From Corynebacterium humireducens NBRC 106098 = DSM 45392 (GTDB lineage Bacteria > Actinomycetota > Actinomycetes > Mycobacteriales > Mycobacteriaceae), in NCBI RefSeq assembly GCF_000819445.1, contig NZ_CP005286.1, positions 1,488,001 to 1,552,000 of the forward strand: a stretch of DNA of 64,000 bases, written 5' to 3'. The translations under genes and the position numbers were made by a program. The notes beneath the pieces were generated by a model. The model saw nothing but the letters and a program-made list of their open reading frames with translations. It was not told the origin of the DNA and made no database searches. Positions within the stretch are counted from its first letter, which is position 1. Each line of letters opens with the position of its first letter. Positions 53,551 through 62,755 of the stretch are shown piece by piece.

Positions 53551-54006
53551 CTAATGAACGCCGGTGGACCCGTGCCCACCCGCTCCCCGCTCGGTGGCGT
53601 CGAGTTCGTCGACCTCCACGAAGTCCACGAGCTCGACGCGCTGGATCACGAGCTGCGCGATCCGCATGCCGCGGGTGATCTCGATCGGGGTGTGCGGGTC
53701 CAGGTTGATGAGGGACACCTTGATCTCCCCGCGGTAGTCCGCGTCGACGGTGCCGGGCGCGTTGACGATGCTCAGCCCCTGCTTCGCGGCCAGCCCGGAA
53801 CGCGGGTGGATGAGGCCGACGGTGCCCAGCGGCAGGGCCAGGGCGATGCCCGTGCCGACGAGCTGCCGCTCCCCCGGCGCCAGGGTCACGTCGGTGGTCG
53901 CGTAGAGGTCGACGCCGGCGTCACCCCGGTGGGCGCGGGCGGGAAGGGGCAGGTCCTTGTCCAGTCGGGTGATGCGGACCGGGCTGTATTCACTCATGTA
54001 CGTCAC
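53551..54006 (-). CDS. dut: dUTP diphosphatase
   Basis: 151 residues. Trimeric dUTPase motifs: DAGVDLYAT (1), [29 protein letters not shown] (2 and 3), [13 protein letters not shown] (4) and a C-terminal [11 protein letters not shown] (5). It hydrolyses dUTP to dUMP. GTG 54006 is chosen from the TAGATT box 7 nt upstream; ATG 53997 is the alternative. It is divergent from the DUF3093 gene with the two -10 boxes 10 bp apart. Confidence 0.95.
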   Translation of the reverse strand: MTYMSEYSPVRITRLDKDLPLPARAHRGDAGVDLYATTDVTLAPGERQLVGTGIALALPLGTVGLIHPRSGLAAKQGLSIVNAPGTVDADYRGEIKVSLINLDPHTPIEITRGMRIAQLVIQRVELVDFVEVDELDATERGAGGHGSTGVH

Positions 54007-54013
54007 GGGCACC

Positions 54014-54019
54014 AATCTA
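54014..54019 (-). promoter_or_regulatory. -10 box TAGATT for dut
   Basis: TAGATT on the minus strand, 7 nt before GTG 54006. Confidence 0.45.
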
Positions 54020-54028
54020 CCCATGGGT

Positions 54029-54034
54029 TAGAGT
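54029..54034 (+). promoter_or_regulatory. -10 box TAGAGT for the DUF3093 gene
   Basis: TAGAGT lies 8 nt before the GTG at 54043. Confidence 0.45.
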
Positions 54035-54042
54035 GGTGAATC

Positions 54043-54567
54043 GTGAGTGACACCGGTTCTGCTTCTGCCTCCCCCGTCCGCACGCTCTACCGTGAGCGTC
54101 AGTGGGTACCGCTCTACTGGTGGTTCCTGGCGGCCTTCCTCGTGGTGCTGACGTCGATGCAGCTCTACCACAACCGCACCATCATGTGGCTGATCGTGCC
54201 GCTGGTCGTCCTGTCGGCGATCGCGGTGTGGGTGCTGCTGAGCTGGTCGTCCACGGTGCTCACGGTCGAGCAGGATCCCGACGGCACGCGGTGGCTGTCG
54301 GTGAAGTCCGCGAACCTCCCCCACACCGTGGTGTCCCGCTCCCTGGCCGTCCCCGCGACGGCGAAGCGCAACGCGATGGGCCGTCAGCTCGACCCGGCCG
54401 CCTTCGTGGCGTCGCATGGGTGGATCCACGAGATGGTGATGCTGGTCCTCGACGACCCGGAGGACCCCACCCCCTACTGGCTGGTGAGCACCCGCAACCC
54501 GGAGGAGGTGCTCCGGGCGTTCCTGCCGGAGCAGACCGACACCTCGCTGGCACACCTCGAGCGCTGA
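54043..54567 (+). CDS. DUF3093 membrane protein
   Basis: 174 residues with two adjacent membrane helices (WVPLYWWFLAAFLVVLTSMQLY, IMWLIVPLVVLSAIAVWVLLSW), then a soluble beta-rich domain ending with RHAFLPE-type HLER. Matches DUF3093, conserved opposite dut in M. tuberculosis (Rv2698). Function unknown. Confidence 0.9.
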   Translation: MSDTGSASASPVRTLYRERQWVPLYWWFLAAFLVVLTSMQLYHNRTIMWLIVPLVVLSAIAVWVLLSWSSTVLTVEQDPDGTRWLSVKSANLPHTVVSRSLAVPATAKRNAMGRQLDPAAFVASHGWIHEMVMLVLDDPEDPTPYWLVSTRNPEEVLRAFLPEQTDTSLAHLER

Positions 54568-54585
54568 GGTCGCCCGGAGAAGACG

Positions 54586-54623
54586 AGAAGCGCCTGTCCA
54601 CCGTGGGGTGGGCAGGCGCTTCT
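54586..54623. terminator. Bidirectional terminator between the DUF3093 and DUF4193 genes
   Basis: AGAAGCGCCTG and CAGGCGCTTCT form the outer stem, with CCACC/GGTGG inside, followed by GTGTCT. Confidence 0.8.
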
Positions 54624-54638
54624 GTGTCTCCGGGCTCC

Positions 54639-54932
54639 TTAGGCGCAGTCCAGGCAGACCTCGGAACCGTCGTCCTGGGTGAAGGCGACACGGTTACGAC
54701 GCTGCACCAGGAAGCACTCCGCGCAGGTGAACTCGTCGGCCTGCTTCGGCACGACGGTGACGTTGAGCTCCTCGCCGGAGAGGTCGACGGCCGGGAGGTC
54801 GAAGGGCTCGACGATCTCACCGTCATCGTCGATGCCGGGGCTCTGGCTCTCCGCGGCCTTGAGACCCTCGAGGGAGTCGGTGTCGAGCTCGTCCTCGACG
54901 CGGCGGCGCGGGGCGTCGTAATCAGTCGCCAT
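54639..54932 (-). CDS. DUF4193 zinc-ribbon-like protein
   Basis: 97 residues. It starts MATDYDAPRRRVEDELDTDSLEGLKAAE, typical of DUF4193, and ends with a four-cysteine knuckle (TCAECFLVQRRNRVAF...EVCLDCA). An acidic middle stretch is present. Small actinobacterial protein of unknown role, next to dut and suhB as in mycobacteria (Rv2699c). Confidence 0.92.
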   Translation of the reverse strand: MATDYDAPRRRVEDELDTDSLEGLKAAESQSPGIDDDGEIVEPFDLPAVDLSGEELNVTVVPKQADEFTCAECFLVQRRNRVAFTQDDGSEVCLDCA

Positions 54933-55072
54933 AACTCGTACATCCTTCACGTGTAGATCGTCCGCGGTCCACGGCCGATGTGCGTAGTATCGTGCCGCAT
55001 ATTAAGCCAGAATTCCCCGTGTGTCATACTCCCAGTTCGCGGGGGTGTTTCCTGGGGTTTTCCGCGACCTTT

Positions 55073-55936
55073 TCAACGACCGGTGAGCGGCCTGAGCACA
55101 CCGGCCCCGGAGACCAGTTCGGCCCACGCCCCGGCCAGTGGACCGGCGGCGGCGGAGACGGCCTCGCCGGCGGACCCGGGCGTCGACAGCCGGGGGGTGT
55201 GCACGACCGCCCCCGCCTCCCGGGCAATGAGCGCGCCGGCCGCGAAGTCCCAGCAGTGCAGACCGTGCTCGTAGAAGGCGTCGACGGTTCCCTCGGCGAC
55301 GCGGCAGAAGTCGAGCGCGGCGGCCCCCATGCGGCGGATGTCACGGACCTGCGGCAGCACGGTCGCCAGCAGCGCGGCCTGCTGGGCACGCCACGTGGAG
55401 GAGTAGGAGAATCCGGTCGCCACCAGCGCCAGCGCGGGATCGCTGACGTCGTTGCAGCGCAGCCCGATCTCCTGCCCGTCCCCGGAGCGGGTCGCCCCCT
55501 GGCCCAGCGCCGCGGAGTACACCAGGCCGCGCGGGACGTTGACCACGCAGCCGGCGAGCACCTCCCCGTCGACGGCGGCGGCGATGGAGACGGCGTACTC
55601 GGGCAGTCCGTAGAGGAAGTTCACGGTGCCGTCGATGGGGTCGACCACCCAGGAGACACCGCTTGCCGACGCCCGCTCGCTCCCCTCCTCCCCGATGATG
55701 CCGTCGTCGGGACGCAGGGTGAGCAGCCGGTCGACGATGTAGTCCTCGGCGAGGGTGTCCACGACGGTCACGGGGTCCACCGCGGAGGTCTTGGTGGTGG
55801 AGAAACCGCGGATGTCCCCACCCCCCTGTTCGGCGAGCTCCGCCCGCTTGGCCAGGATGCGTTCACCGGCGGCGACGGCGACCTCGACGGCGATGTCACG
55901 GAGGTCACGGAGGTGGGCAGGATCGTGAGAAGTCAT
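55073..55936 (-). CDS. suhB: Inositol monophosphatase family protein
   Basis: 287 residues. The metal-binding motifs of the IMPase family are [30 protein letters not shown] and [19 protein letters not shown]. It releases inositol from inositol phosphate, which can supply PIM and mycothiol synthesis. ATG 55936 follows CACAAT by 7 nt. It is divergent from ppgK. Confidence 0.94.
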   Translation of the reverse strand: MTSHDPAHLRDLRDIAVEVAVAAGERILAKRAELAEQGGGDIRGFSTTKTSAVDPVTVVDTLAEDYIVDRLLTLRPDDGIIGEEGSERASASGVSWVVDPIDGTVNFLYGLPEYAVSIAAAVDGEVLAGCVVNVPRGLVYSAALGQGATRSGDGQEIGLRCNDVSDPALALVATGFSYSSTWRAQQAALLATVLPQVRDIRRMGAAALDFCRVAEGTVDAFYEHGLHCWDFAAGALIAREAGAVVHTPRLSTPGSAGEAVSAAAGPLAGAWAELVSGAGVLRPLTGR

Positions 55937-55960
55937 GGGGCCCATTGTGCCCGCTCTTTG

Positions 55961-55966
55961 TATGCT
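55961..55966 (+). promoter_or_regulatory. -10 box TATGCT for ppgK
   Basis: TATGCT is 7 nt before ATG 55974. Confidence 0.5.
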
Positions 55967-55973
55967 GGGCGCC

Positions 55974-56726
55974 ATGACCAACATCGGCTTCGGCATTGAC
56001 ATCGGCGGCTCCGGGATCAAGGGGGCCCGCGTCGACCTGGACAACGGTGACTTCGTCGGCGACCGCATCAAGATCGCGACGCCGCGGCCCGCGACCCCGG
56101 AGGCGGTGGCGAAGACCGTCGCCGAGATCGTGCGCCTCGCGGAGTGGGACGGCCCGGTGGGCCTGACGATGCCCAGCGTCATCAAGGCGCAGATCGCCCG
56201 CACCGCGGCGAACATCGACGAGTCGTGGATCGGCACCGACGTCCACGAGCTCTTCGCCCGCCACCTCGGCGACCGGGAGATCACCGTGCTCAATGACGCC
56301 GACGCCGCCGGCATCGCCGAGGTCGCCTTCGGCGATCCGCGGGCCCGCCAGGGTTCCGCGCTGTTCCTCACCTTCGGCACGGGCATCGGCTCGGCGCTGC
56401 TCATCGACGGCCACCTGTTCCCCAACACCGAGCTCGGCCACCTCATGATCGGTGACTTCGAGGCGGAGGAGCGGGCCTCCTCGGCGGCGAAGGACCGGGA
56501 CGAGCTGAGCTTCCGCAAGTGGGCCAAGCGCGTCAACCGGGTCCTCGCCGAGTACGAACGCCTGCTCAACCCGGGTGCGTTCATCGTCGGGGGCGGCATC
56601 TCCCGCGAGCACGAGAAGTGGGTTCCGCTGCTGGAGGTGGAGGCCCCGGTCTTCCCGGCGCAGCTGCGCAACCGGGCCGGGATCGTGGGTGCCGCCATGG
56701 CCGTCGCGGCGCACGTGACGCCCTGA
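55974..56726 (+). CDS. ppgK: Polyphosphate glucokinase
   Basis: 250 residues of the ROK fold: phosphate loop [20 protein letters not shown], catalytic aspartate region [14 protein letters not shown], and [28 protein letters not shown]. It phosphorylates glucose with polyphosphate (and ATP in some cases). The order suhB-ppgK-sigA is conserved in actinobacteria. A perfect 7-bp-arm palindrome (GGCGGTT G AACCGCC, 56747-56761) follows the stop. Confidence 0.95.
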   Translation: MTNIGFGIDIGGSGIKGARVDLDNGDFVGDRIKIATPRPATPEAVAKTVAEIVRLAEWDGPVGLTMPSVIKAQIARTAANIDESWIGTDVHELFARHLGDREITVLNDADAAGIAEVAFGDPRARQGSALFLTFGTGIGSALLIDGHLFPNTELGHLMIGDFEAEERASSAAKDRDELSFRKWAKRVNRVLAEYERLLNPGAFIVGGGISREHEKWVPLLEVEAPVFPAQLRNRAGIVGAAMAVAAHVTP

Positions 56727-56764
56727 CCGGGCGGGCGTAGACCAAGGGCGGTTGAACCGCCGGG

Positions 56765-56912
56765 GAATAATTGCTCTATACTGGGCGGTTGATCGTGAAG
56801 ACCATGCCGACGGTGGACGTCGGCGGATTTTCACTAGTGTGGTCCCGGGGGCCGGTTCCCCATCCCCTCACAGGGACGAACACATTCATGTTGGCTAGGC
56901 GAAAGGGCGTAC
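56765..56912 (+). promoter_or_regulatory. Promoter and leader of sigA
   Basis: TATACT near 56774-56779 is a good -10 box; TTGAAC at 56753 is 19-20 nt before it. The leader before GTG 56913 is about 125 nt. GCCGAC/GTCGGC forms a small hairpin in it. AAAGGG stands 5-6 nt before the start. Confidence 0.5.
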
Positions 56913-58283
56913 GTGGCAGCCACGGATTCTTCAGGCAATGCAGCGACCGACAATGCAGAGACTACTGCGTCGGCCGCCGATACCCCGGTGAAGAAGGCCG
57001 CCAAGAAGGTGGCGAAGAAGACCGCGCGCAAGGTCGCCAAGAAGACCGCGCGCAAGGTCGCGAAGAAGACCACGCGCAAGGTCGCCAAGAAGGCCGTCAA
57101 GAAGACGGCCCGGAAGGCCACCAAGGCCACCACCAAGGCCGAGGTCGACAACGAGGATCTCGAGGACGAGCTGGACGACGACCTCGAGCCCGAGGAGCCG
57201 GACTTCGACGAGGAGAACCTCGACGAGGACGAGCTCGGTGAAGAGGAAGAGGAAGAGGAGGAGGAAGAGGACGAGGGTGCCTCCGTCTGGGACGAGGACG
57301 AGTCCGCCGCCCTCCGTCAGGCCCGCAAGGACGCGGAGCTGACCGCCTCCGCCGACTCCGTCCGTGCCTACCTCAAGCAGATCGGCAAGGTGGCGCTGCT
57401 CAACGCGGAGCAGGAGGTGTCCCTGGCCAAGCGCATCGAGGCCGGCCTGTACGCCACCTACCGCATGGAGCAGATGGAGGAGGCCTTCGCCGCCGGCGAC
57501 AAGGACGCGAAGCTGACCCCCGCGGTCAAGCGTGACCTGCGGGCCATCGCCCGCGACGGCCGGAAGGCCAAGAACCACCTGCTGGAGGCCAACCTCCGTC
57601 TGGTCGTCTCCCTGGCCAAGCGCTACACCGGCCGCGGCATGGCGTTCCTGGACCTCATCCAGGAGGGCAACCTGGGCCTCATCCGCGCGGTGGAGAAGTT
57701 CGACTACACCAAGGGCTACAAGTTCTCGACGTACGCCACCTGGTGGATCCGTCAGGCGATCACCCGCGCCATGGCCGACCAGGCCCGCACCATCCGTATC
57801 CCGGTGCACATGGTGGAGGTCATCAACAAGCTGGGCCGTATCCAGCGTGAGCTGCTCCAGGACCTCGGCCGCGAGCCCACCCCGCTCGAGCTGGCCAAGG
57901 AGATGGACATCACCGAGGAGAAGGTCCTCGAGATCCAGCAGTACGCCCGCGAGCCGATCTCCCTGGACCAGACCATCGGTGACGAGGGTGACTCCCAGCT
58001 CGGTGACTTCATCGAGGACTCCGAGGCCGTCGTCGCCGTCGACGCCGTCTCCTTCACCCTCCTGCAGGACCAGCTGCAGGACGTGCTGCAGACGCTGTCC
58101 GAGCGTGAGGCCGGCGTCGTCCGTCTGCGCTTCGGCCTGACCGACGGCATGCCGCGCACCCTCGACGAGATCGGCCAGGTCTACGGCGTCACGCGTGAGC
58201 GCATCCGCCAGATCGAGTCGAAGACGATGTCCAAGCTGCGTCACCCGTCGCGTTCGCAGGTCCTGCGCGACTACCTGGACTAG
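56913..58283 (+). CDS. sigA: Primary RNA polymerase sigma factor SigA
   Basis: 456 residues. N-terminal 65 residues are lysine/alanine repeats ([18 protein letters not shown]), followed by about 50 acidic residues with a run of glutamates. Regions 1.2-4.2 follow: [23 protein letters not shown], region 2 [59 protein letters not shown], region 3 and region 4 [30 protein letters not shown]. It directs transcription of housekeeping genes. Confidence 0.97.
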   Translation: MAATDSSGNAATDNAETTASAADTPVKKAAKKVAKKTARKVAKKTARKVAKKTTRKVAKKAVKKTARKATKATTKAEVDNEDLEDELDDDLEPEEPDFDEENLDEDELGEEEEEEEEEEDEGASVWDEDESAALRQARKDAELTASADSVRAYLKQIGKVALLNAEQEVSLAKRIEAGLYATYRMEQMEEAFAAGDKDAKLTPAVKRDLRAIARDGRKAKNHLLEANLRLVVSLAKRYTGRGMAFLDLIQEGNLGLIRAVEKFDYTKGYKFSTYATWWIRQAITRAMADQARTIRIPVHMVEVINKLGRIQRELLQDLGREPTPLELAKEMDITEEKVLEIQQYAREPISLDQTIGDEGDSQLGDFIEDSEAVVAVDAVSFTLLQDQLQDVLQTLSEREAGVVRLRFGLTDGMPRTLDEIGQVYGVTRERIRQIESKTMSKLRHPSRSQVLRDYLD

Positions 58284-58303
58284 TCCGGCCACTGAAAGCA
58301 GAG

Positions 58304-58334
58304 AACCGCCCCCGGTCATCGACCGGGGGCGGTT
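58304..58334. terminator. Terminator between sigA and the DUF418 gene
   Basis: AACCGCCCCCGGTC and GACCGGGGGCGGTT, a 14-bp perfect stem with 3-nt loop, then CCTCTCT; between convergent genes. Confidence 0.85.
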
Positions 58335-58343
58335 CCTCTCTGT

Positions 58344-59567
58344 CTAGGGCAGCTGCGGCCGGTACGCGGCGGGCAGGCCCGCACGGCCGTAGCTGGCACG
58401 GCGGTGCGCCCACTCGACGGGGCCGGGCCAGCCGAGCCAGTCCCACACGTACGCCCAGAGCAGGGTGGCCAGCCACACGCCGGAGGCGATGCCCATCTGC
58501 ACCAGGATGCCCGACTCGCGGCCGAGGCCGAGGGTGAAGGGCTGGGTGAGGATGACGAAGAGCGCCGACTGCAGGATGTAGCCCGACATCGAACGCTGGC
58601 CGAGGGCCACGAAGGCGCGCAGCGCCGGGTTGAGGGTGTCGGTGGTGCCGCGGAAGACCAGGGCCACGAGCGCCAGGATGCCGGGGCCCGTGAGCAGTCC
58701 GAGGCTGTTGTTGAGGATGGACAGCGGCATCTCCCAGGCGGCCGGCAGCACCCCGATGGAGGACAGTCCCCAGGGCAGGCCGATGACCAGGATGACGGCG
58801 GCGGCCACGGCCACCCAGGTCAGGAGGAGGCGGCGGTGCTGGTCGACGTCGACAAGCACTCCTCTCCGCGCCCACACGAAGCCGATGATCATGATCGGCC
58901 CCAGCATGAGGACCACCAGCGGCAGGCTCGCCAGGGTGCCCAGCAGTCCCATCGTGTTGAAACCGAGGTACTGGGCGTAGCTGTCGATGCTGATGTCACT
59001 CATGTCGGGGAACATGTCGGTGAACTGGGGGTAGAGCACCATCGCGGCGGCGACCAGCGAGGTGACGAACACCTGCAGGCCGATGAGCACCCACGCGATG
59101 ATCAGGAGGGTGCGGTCACGCAGGGTGATTAACCCGATGAGGATCATCGCAATCACGGAGTACTGCACGATGATGTCGCCGAAGAAGAGGAGCACCAGGT
59201 GGACGACGCCGATGAGGGCGAGCAGCCCGTACCGCCTCCACATCACCTTCCGGGCCTCATTCGGCGGGAAACCGCGCCGCCACAGGCTCATCGTGATGAG
59301 GCCGACGCCGAAACCGAGCAGCGTGGAGAACATCGCCAGTCCGCGGACGTGGACGAACATGCCGTGGAACACGACCGCGACGGACTCGGCGAGGGTGGGG
59401 GTGCCGTAGATGCCTCCGAACCCGGCGGCGAGGTCCGCGTTCACCGGGATGGCCCACGCGGTGGGGAGGTTCGCCACGGCGATGCCGAGCAGCGCCAGAC
59501 CCCGGGCCAGGTCCGGTGCGATGTAGCGGACCTTCTGCGGGGTGGTGGACGGGGTCGCGGAGCTCAT
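58344..59567 (-). CDS. DUF418 membrane protein
   Basis: 407 residues with about ten membrane helices. The start RYIAPDLARGLALLGIAVANLP and the C-terminal GQRSMSGYILQSALFVILTQPF...WLGWPGPVEWAHRRASYG are characteristic of DUF418 (YeiB-like) proteins. Function unknown; an acyltransferase- or transport-like role has been proposed for related folds. The ATG lies 2 nt after the stop of the DUF4190-like gene, so the two form an operon. Confidence 0.92.
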   Translation of the reverse strand: MSSATPSTTPQKVRYIAPDLARGLALLGIAVANLPTAWAIPVNADLAAGFGGIYGTPTLAESVAVVFHGMFVHVRGLAMFSTLLGFGVGLITMSLWRRGFPPNEARKVMWRRYGLLALIGVVHLVLLFFGDIIVQYSVIAMILIGLITLRDRTLLIIAWVLIGLQVFVTSLVAAAMVLYPQFTDMFPDMSDISIDSYAQYLGFNTMGLLGTLASLPLVVLMLGPIMIIGFVWARRGVLVDVDQHRRLLLTWVAVAAAVILVIGLPWGLSSIGVLPAAWEMPLSILNNSLGLLTGPGILALVALVFRGTTDTLNPALRAFVALGQRSMSGYILQSALFVILTQPFTLGLGRESGILVQMGIASGVWLATLLWAYVWDWLGWPGPVEWAHRRASYGRAGLPAAYRPQLP

Positions 59568-59569
59568 GG

Positions 59570-60175
59570 CTACTGGTTCAGCCAGGTGTCGATCGCACGC
59601 TCCACGCACTGCTGCCGCTCGGTCGGGTCGCTGATGCTGATGCAGTCCATCATGCCGGTGTCCGACAGGACCACCGCCATCAGCACCCAGAAGATGACGG
59701 ACAGGCCGATCGCGATGAGCGACAGCACCAGGCCGGTGACGGCCATGCCGGTGCGGCGCCCCGGACCGTTGATGCGGCGTCCGCGGACGAGCGCGATGAT
59801 GCCGATGATGAGACCGACGAGGCCGAAGATGACGGCGAAGGCCGTCGCCACGACGCTCACGGCGACGAGGAGGGACAGGATGCCGACGCCGAGGGCCCAG
59901 CCGGCGACGCCGTTCTTCCTCTCGTCCACCGCCCACGTCGAGGCGGCGTCGGAACCACCGGCGGAACCGTAGCCGCCGTACCCGGCCGAGCCCGCCGAAC
60001 CCCCGTACCCGGCATACCCGGGATCAGTGGGCGGGACCGGGGTGGGGGCCGGCGTGGCGTCCGCGCCACCGGAGGGGTACCGGTAGGCCTCGTAGTTCGG
60101 GGGCGTCGCAGCCCGGTCGGGGCCGGGTTCCTGCGGCTCCCCCTGGGGCGGGTGGGAATTGAAGGGGTTGCTCAT
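59570..60175 (-). CDS. DUF4190-like membrane protein with Gly/Tyr/Pro-rich N-terminus
   Basis: 201 residues. The first 85 residues are low complexity (PPQGEPQEPGPDRAATPPNYEAYRYPSGG, YAGYGGSAGSAGYGGYGSAGG). Two or three hydrophobic helices follow (WALGVGILSLLVAVSVVATAFAVIFGLVGLIIGIIALV, MAVTGLVLSLIAIGLSVIFWVLMAVVL), the pattern of DUF4190. A cysteine pair closes the protein (MDCISISDPTERQQCVE). ATG 60175 is taken. Confidence 0.85.
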   Translation of the reverse strand: MSNPFNSHPPQGEPQEPGPDRAATPPNYEAYRYPSGGADATPAPTPVPPTDPGYAGYGGSAGSAGYGGYGSAGGSDAASTWAVDERKNGVAGWALGVGILSLLVAVSVVATAFAVIFGLVGLIIGIIALVRGRRINGPGRRTGMAVTGLVLSLIAIGLSVIFWVLMAVVLSDTGMMDCISISDPTERQQCVERAIDTWLNQ

Positions 60176-60278
60176 CTTCGTCAACTTTCGGTGTGGTGTC
60201 CAGTGTTTTCCTCCACACTAACCACAGAATCGGGCAGTTTCCCGTCGCAGGACCGGGGAACCGGGCCTGAACTGGGAG

Positions 60279-61988
60279 TCACCACTGACGGAGATAGGCG
60301 ATCCGGTCCCGGAGCTGCTCGGCGGTGCACAGGGCCGTGGGTGGTCCGCCGCAGGCGTTGCGGGCCTCGGTGTGGATGGCCCCGTGCGGGCGGCCGGTGC
60401 GACCGGCGGTGATGGAGACGATGGCGTTGAGTTCCTTGCGCAGCTGCGGGATCTCGTCGCTGGCCACCCGTTCGGCGGCCGCCCGGTTGCCCGCGGACTG
60501 GCGGGCCTCCTCATCGGCCTTGGCGGCGGCGTCGCGGGCGTCGAGCTGCTCCTCCTGCCGCTTGCGCAGGAGGGCCTTCATCTGCTCGGCGTCGAGAAGC
60601 CCGGGGAGGCCGAGGTAGTCGGCCTCCTCGTCGGAGCCGGCGAAGGTGGCGGTGCCGTAGGTGGAGCCGTCGTAGATGAGGGAGTCGAGTTCGGCCTCGG
60701 CGCCGAGGGACTCGTAGGACTTCTCCTCGTCCTTCTCGGTCTGCTCCCGGTTGGCCTCGGCGAGCGCCTCGTCGTCCCAGCCCTCCTGGGGGCGGTCGGG
60801 CTTGCCCAGGACGTGGTCACGGGAGGTCTCGAGCTTCTCGGCCAGGCCCAGCAGGACCGGCACGGAGGGCAGGAACACCGACGCCGTCTCGCCGGGCATG
60901 CGGGAACGCACGAAACGGCCGATGGCCTGGGCGAAGAAGAGCGGGGTGGCGGCGGACGTCGCGTAGACGCCGACGGCCAGGCGGGGGACGTCGACGCCCT
61001 CGGAGACCATGCGCACGGCGACCATCCACTCGTCGGTGTTGCCGGAGAACTCCTCGATGCGGGCCGAGGAGCCCGGTTCGTCGGAGAGGATCACCGCCAC
61101 CGGGGTCGAGGACATCTTCTCCAGGATCCGCGCGTAGGCACGGGCGGTGGCCGTGTCGGTGGCGATGACGAGGCCGCCGGCGTCGGGCATGTTCTTGCGC
61201 AGCTGCAGCAGGCGGGTGTGCGCGGCCTGCAGGACGGCCGGAATCCAGTCGCCCTTGGGGTCGAGCGCGGTCTTCCAGGCCCGTGCCGTCTGCTCCGCGT
61301 TGAGGGGCTCGCCGAGGCGGGCGGCGTACTCCTCGCCGGCGGAGGTGCGCCAGCGGGCCTCACCCGAGTAGGCGAGGAACACGACGGGGCGGACGACGCC
61401 GTCGGCCAGCGCGTCGGCGTAGCCGTAGGTGTGGTCCGAGCGGGAGACGAGGTGCCCCTCGCCGTCCTCCTCGTAGCGGACGAAGGGGATGGCGGCGTCG
61501 TCGGAACGGAAGGGCGTACCGGTCAGCGCGAGCCGGTGCTCGGCGTCGGCGTAGGCCTCCCGGATGCCGTCGCCCCAGCTCTTGGCGTCACCGCCGTGGT
61601 GGATCTCGTCGAGGATGACGAGGGAGCGCTTCGCCGAGCACACCGCGTGGTGCTTGTACGGGTGCATGGACACCTGCGCGTACGTCACCACGACGCCGTC
61701 GTAGGCGGGGTTGACCGCGGAGGCGTTGGTGAAGTGCGGGTCGAGGGCGAGTCCGACGCGGGCGGCGGCCTGGGACCACTGGATCTTCAGGTGCTCGGTG
61801 GGCACGACGACGATGATGCGGTCGACGGTCCGGGAGGACTTGAGCTCGGTGGCCACGCGCAGCGCGAACGTCGTCTTGCCGGCGCCCGGGGTCGCGACCG
61901 CCAGGAAATCCTTCGGTTTGTGGAGCAGGAACTTCGTCAGCGCCGACCGCTGCCAGGCGCGGAGCTGCCCCTTCGCGGCCCCACTCAC
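60279..61988 (-). CDS. DEAD/DEAH-box SF2 helicase
   Basis: 569 residues. Motif I ATPGAGKTTFALRVA, motif II VILDEIHHGG (DEIH), motif III ALTGTPFRSDD, later SEGVDVPRLAVGVYATSAATPLFFAQAIGRFVRSRMPGE (V and VI). The C-terminal 130 residues are charged and probably coiled coil (LRKRQEEQLDARDAAAKADEEARQ). The GTG start overlaps the DUF3039 stop (GTGA). Nucleic-acid substrate unknown; conserved with DUF3039 near sigA in corynebacteria. Confidence 0.9.
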   Translation of the reverse strand: MSGAAKGQLRAWQRSALTKFLLHKPKDFLAVATPGAGKTTFALRVATELKSSRTVDRIIVVVPTEHLKIQWSQAAARVGLALDPHFTNASAVNPAYDGVVVTYAQVSMHPYKHHAVCSAKRSLVILDEIHHGGDAKSWGDGIREAYADAEHRLALTGTPFRSDDAAIPFVRYEEDGEGHLVSRSDHTYGYADALADGVVRPVVFLAYSGEARWRTSAGEEYAARLGEPLNAEQTARAWKTALDPKGDWIPAVLQAAHTRLLQLRKNMPDAGGLVIATDTATARAYARILEKMSSTPVAVILSDEPGSSARIEEFSGNTDEWMVAVRMVSEGVDVPRLAVGVYATSAATPLFFAQAIGRFVRSRMPGETASVFLPSVPVLLGLAEKLETSRDHVLGKPDRPQEGWDDEALAEANREQTEKDEEKSYESLGAEAELDSLIYDGSTYGTATFAGSDEEADYLGLPGLLDAEQMKALLRKRQEEQLDARDAAAKADEEARQSAGNRAAAERVASDEIPQLRKELNAIVSITAGRTGRPHGAIHTEARNACGGPPTALCTAEQLRDRIAYLRQW

Positions 61989-62224
61989 TTGCGACGCAGG
62001 CCCTTGTAGATCCGTTCGCAGTCGGGGCACACCGGCGAACCCGGCTTGGCCTGCTTGGTCACCGGGAAGGTCTCGCCGCAGAGGGCGACGACCATGCTGC
62101 CGCTCACGGCGGACTCGACGATCTGGTTCTTCTTGACGTAGTGGAAGAACTTCGGGGTGCCGTCGTCGAGGTCGGTGTCTTCCCTGATGTCGGTGCGTTC
62201 GATGGTCTTCGTACTGGTCTTCAC
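61985..62224 (-). CDS. DUF3039 zinc-ribbon protein
   Basis: 79 residues. TIERTDIREDTDLDDGTPKFFHYVKKNQIVESAVSGSMVVALCGETFPVTKQAKPGSPVCPDCERIYKGLRRK: it has the DUF3039 layout with a cysteine in ALCGE and a CPDC knuckle. GTG 62224 is chosen; ATG 62233 and 62236 are in frame. Coupled by 4 nt to the downstream helicase, so the two may work together. Confidence 0.88.
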   Translation of the reverse strand: MKTSTKTIERTDIREDTDLDDGTPKFFHYVKKNQIVESAVSGSMVVALCGETFPVTKQAKPGSPVCPDCERIYKGLRRK

Positions 62225-62268
62225 GCAAACCATCATGCCCCACATCTGACCGGAAAGGCACACAGGGC

Positions 62269-62274
62269 TACCCT
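62269..62274 (+). promoter_or_regulatory. -10 box TACCCT for the DUF3099 gene
   Basis: TACCCT is 7 nt before ATG 62282. Confidence 0.5.
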
Positions 62275-62281
62275 GAGCTGT

Positions 62282-62755
62282 ATGGATCAGGACACCTTCG
62301 ACGCCGTTGAGGACCCCGCGGACGAATCCCCGACCGGCGCTGGCCGCCGTCGCCGCCGACTGCTGCGACGCCGCCGTGCGGAGCTGATCACCACCGCCCG
62401 CCGCTCCCCCGCCGAGAATCTGCGCCACCGTGAGCGGGTCTACACGTGGCTCCAGCTCTCCCGCCTCCCGGCGCTGCTGGTCAGTGCCGGCAGCTACCTG
62501 TGGCTGGGTGACTGGGTCTTCTCCGGCGTCCTCTTCCTCATCTCCGTCCCGCTGCCGTGGATCGCGGTGGTCATCGCGAACGGCAAGGGTGAGGTCCGGG
62601 AGAAGCGCACCCGCAACGTGTACAAGCCGCAGGCGGCCCGCGAGTACTACGCCGCCGTCGACGCGGCCGAGAAGGCCCGGCTGGAGGCTCCGGAACGCCC
62701 GGAGCTGGAGGCCGGGGAATCCGACATCATCGACCACGAGGAGGACACCAAGTGA
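62282..62755 (+). CDS. DUF3099 membrane protein
   Basis: 157 residues. A basic N-terminal region (AGRRRRRLLRRRRAELITTARRSPAENLRHRERVYTW) precedes two membrane helices (LPALLVSAGSYLWLGDWVFSGVLFLISVPLPWIAVVIA), which is the DUF3099 pattern. The C-terminal tail is acidic. Function unknown. Its stop overlaps the next gene's start (GTGA). Confidence 0.9.
   Translation: MDQDTFDAVEDPADESPTGAGRRRRRLLRRRRAELITTARRSPAENLRHRERVYTWLQLSRLPALLVSAGSYLWLGDWVFSGVLFLISVPLPWIAVVIANGKGEVREKRTRNVYKPQAAREYYAAVDAAEKARLEAPERPELEAGESDIIDHEEDTK

Noticed and set aside
56747..56761. GGCGGTT-G-AACCGCC palindrome after ppgK as a regulator site
   Set aside because: Could equally be a weak hairpin after ppgK; single occurrence and no supporting context.
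56931..58319. Long minus-strand frame opposite sigA (462 residues)
   Set aside because: Antisense shadow of sigA caused by high GC at third positions; leucine/valine/glycine-rich without family features.
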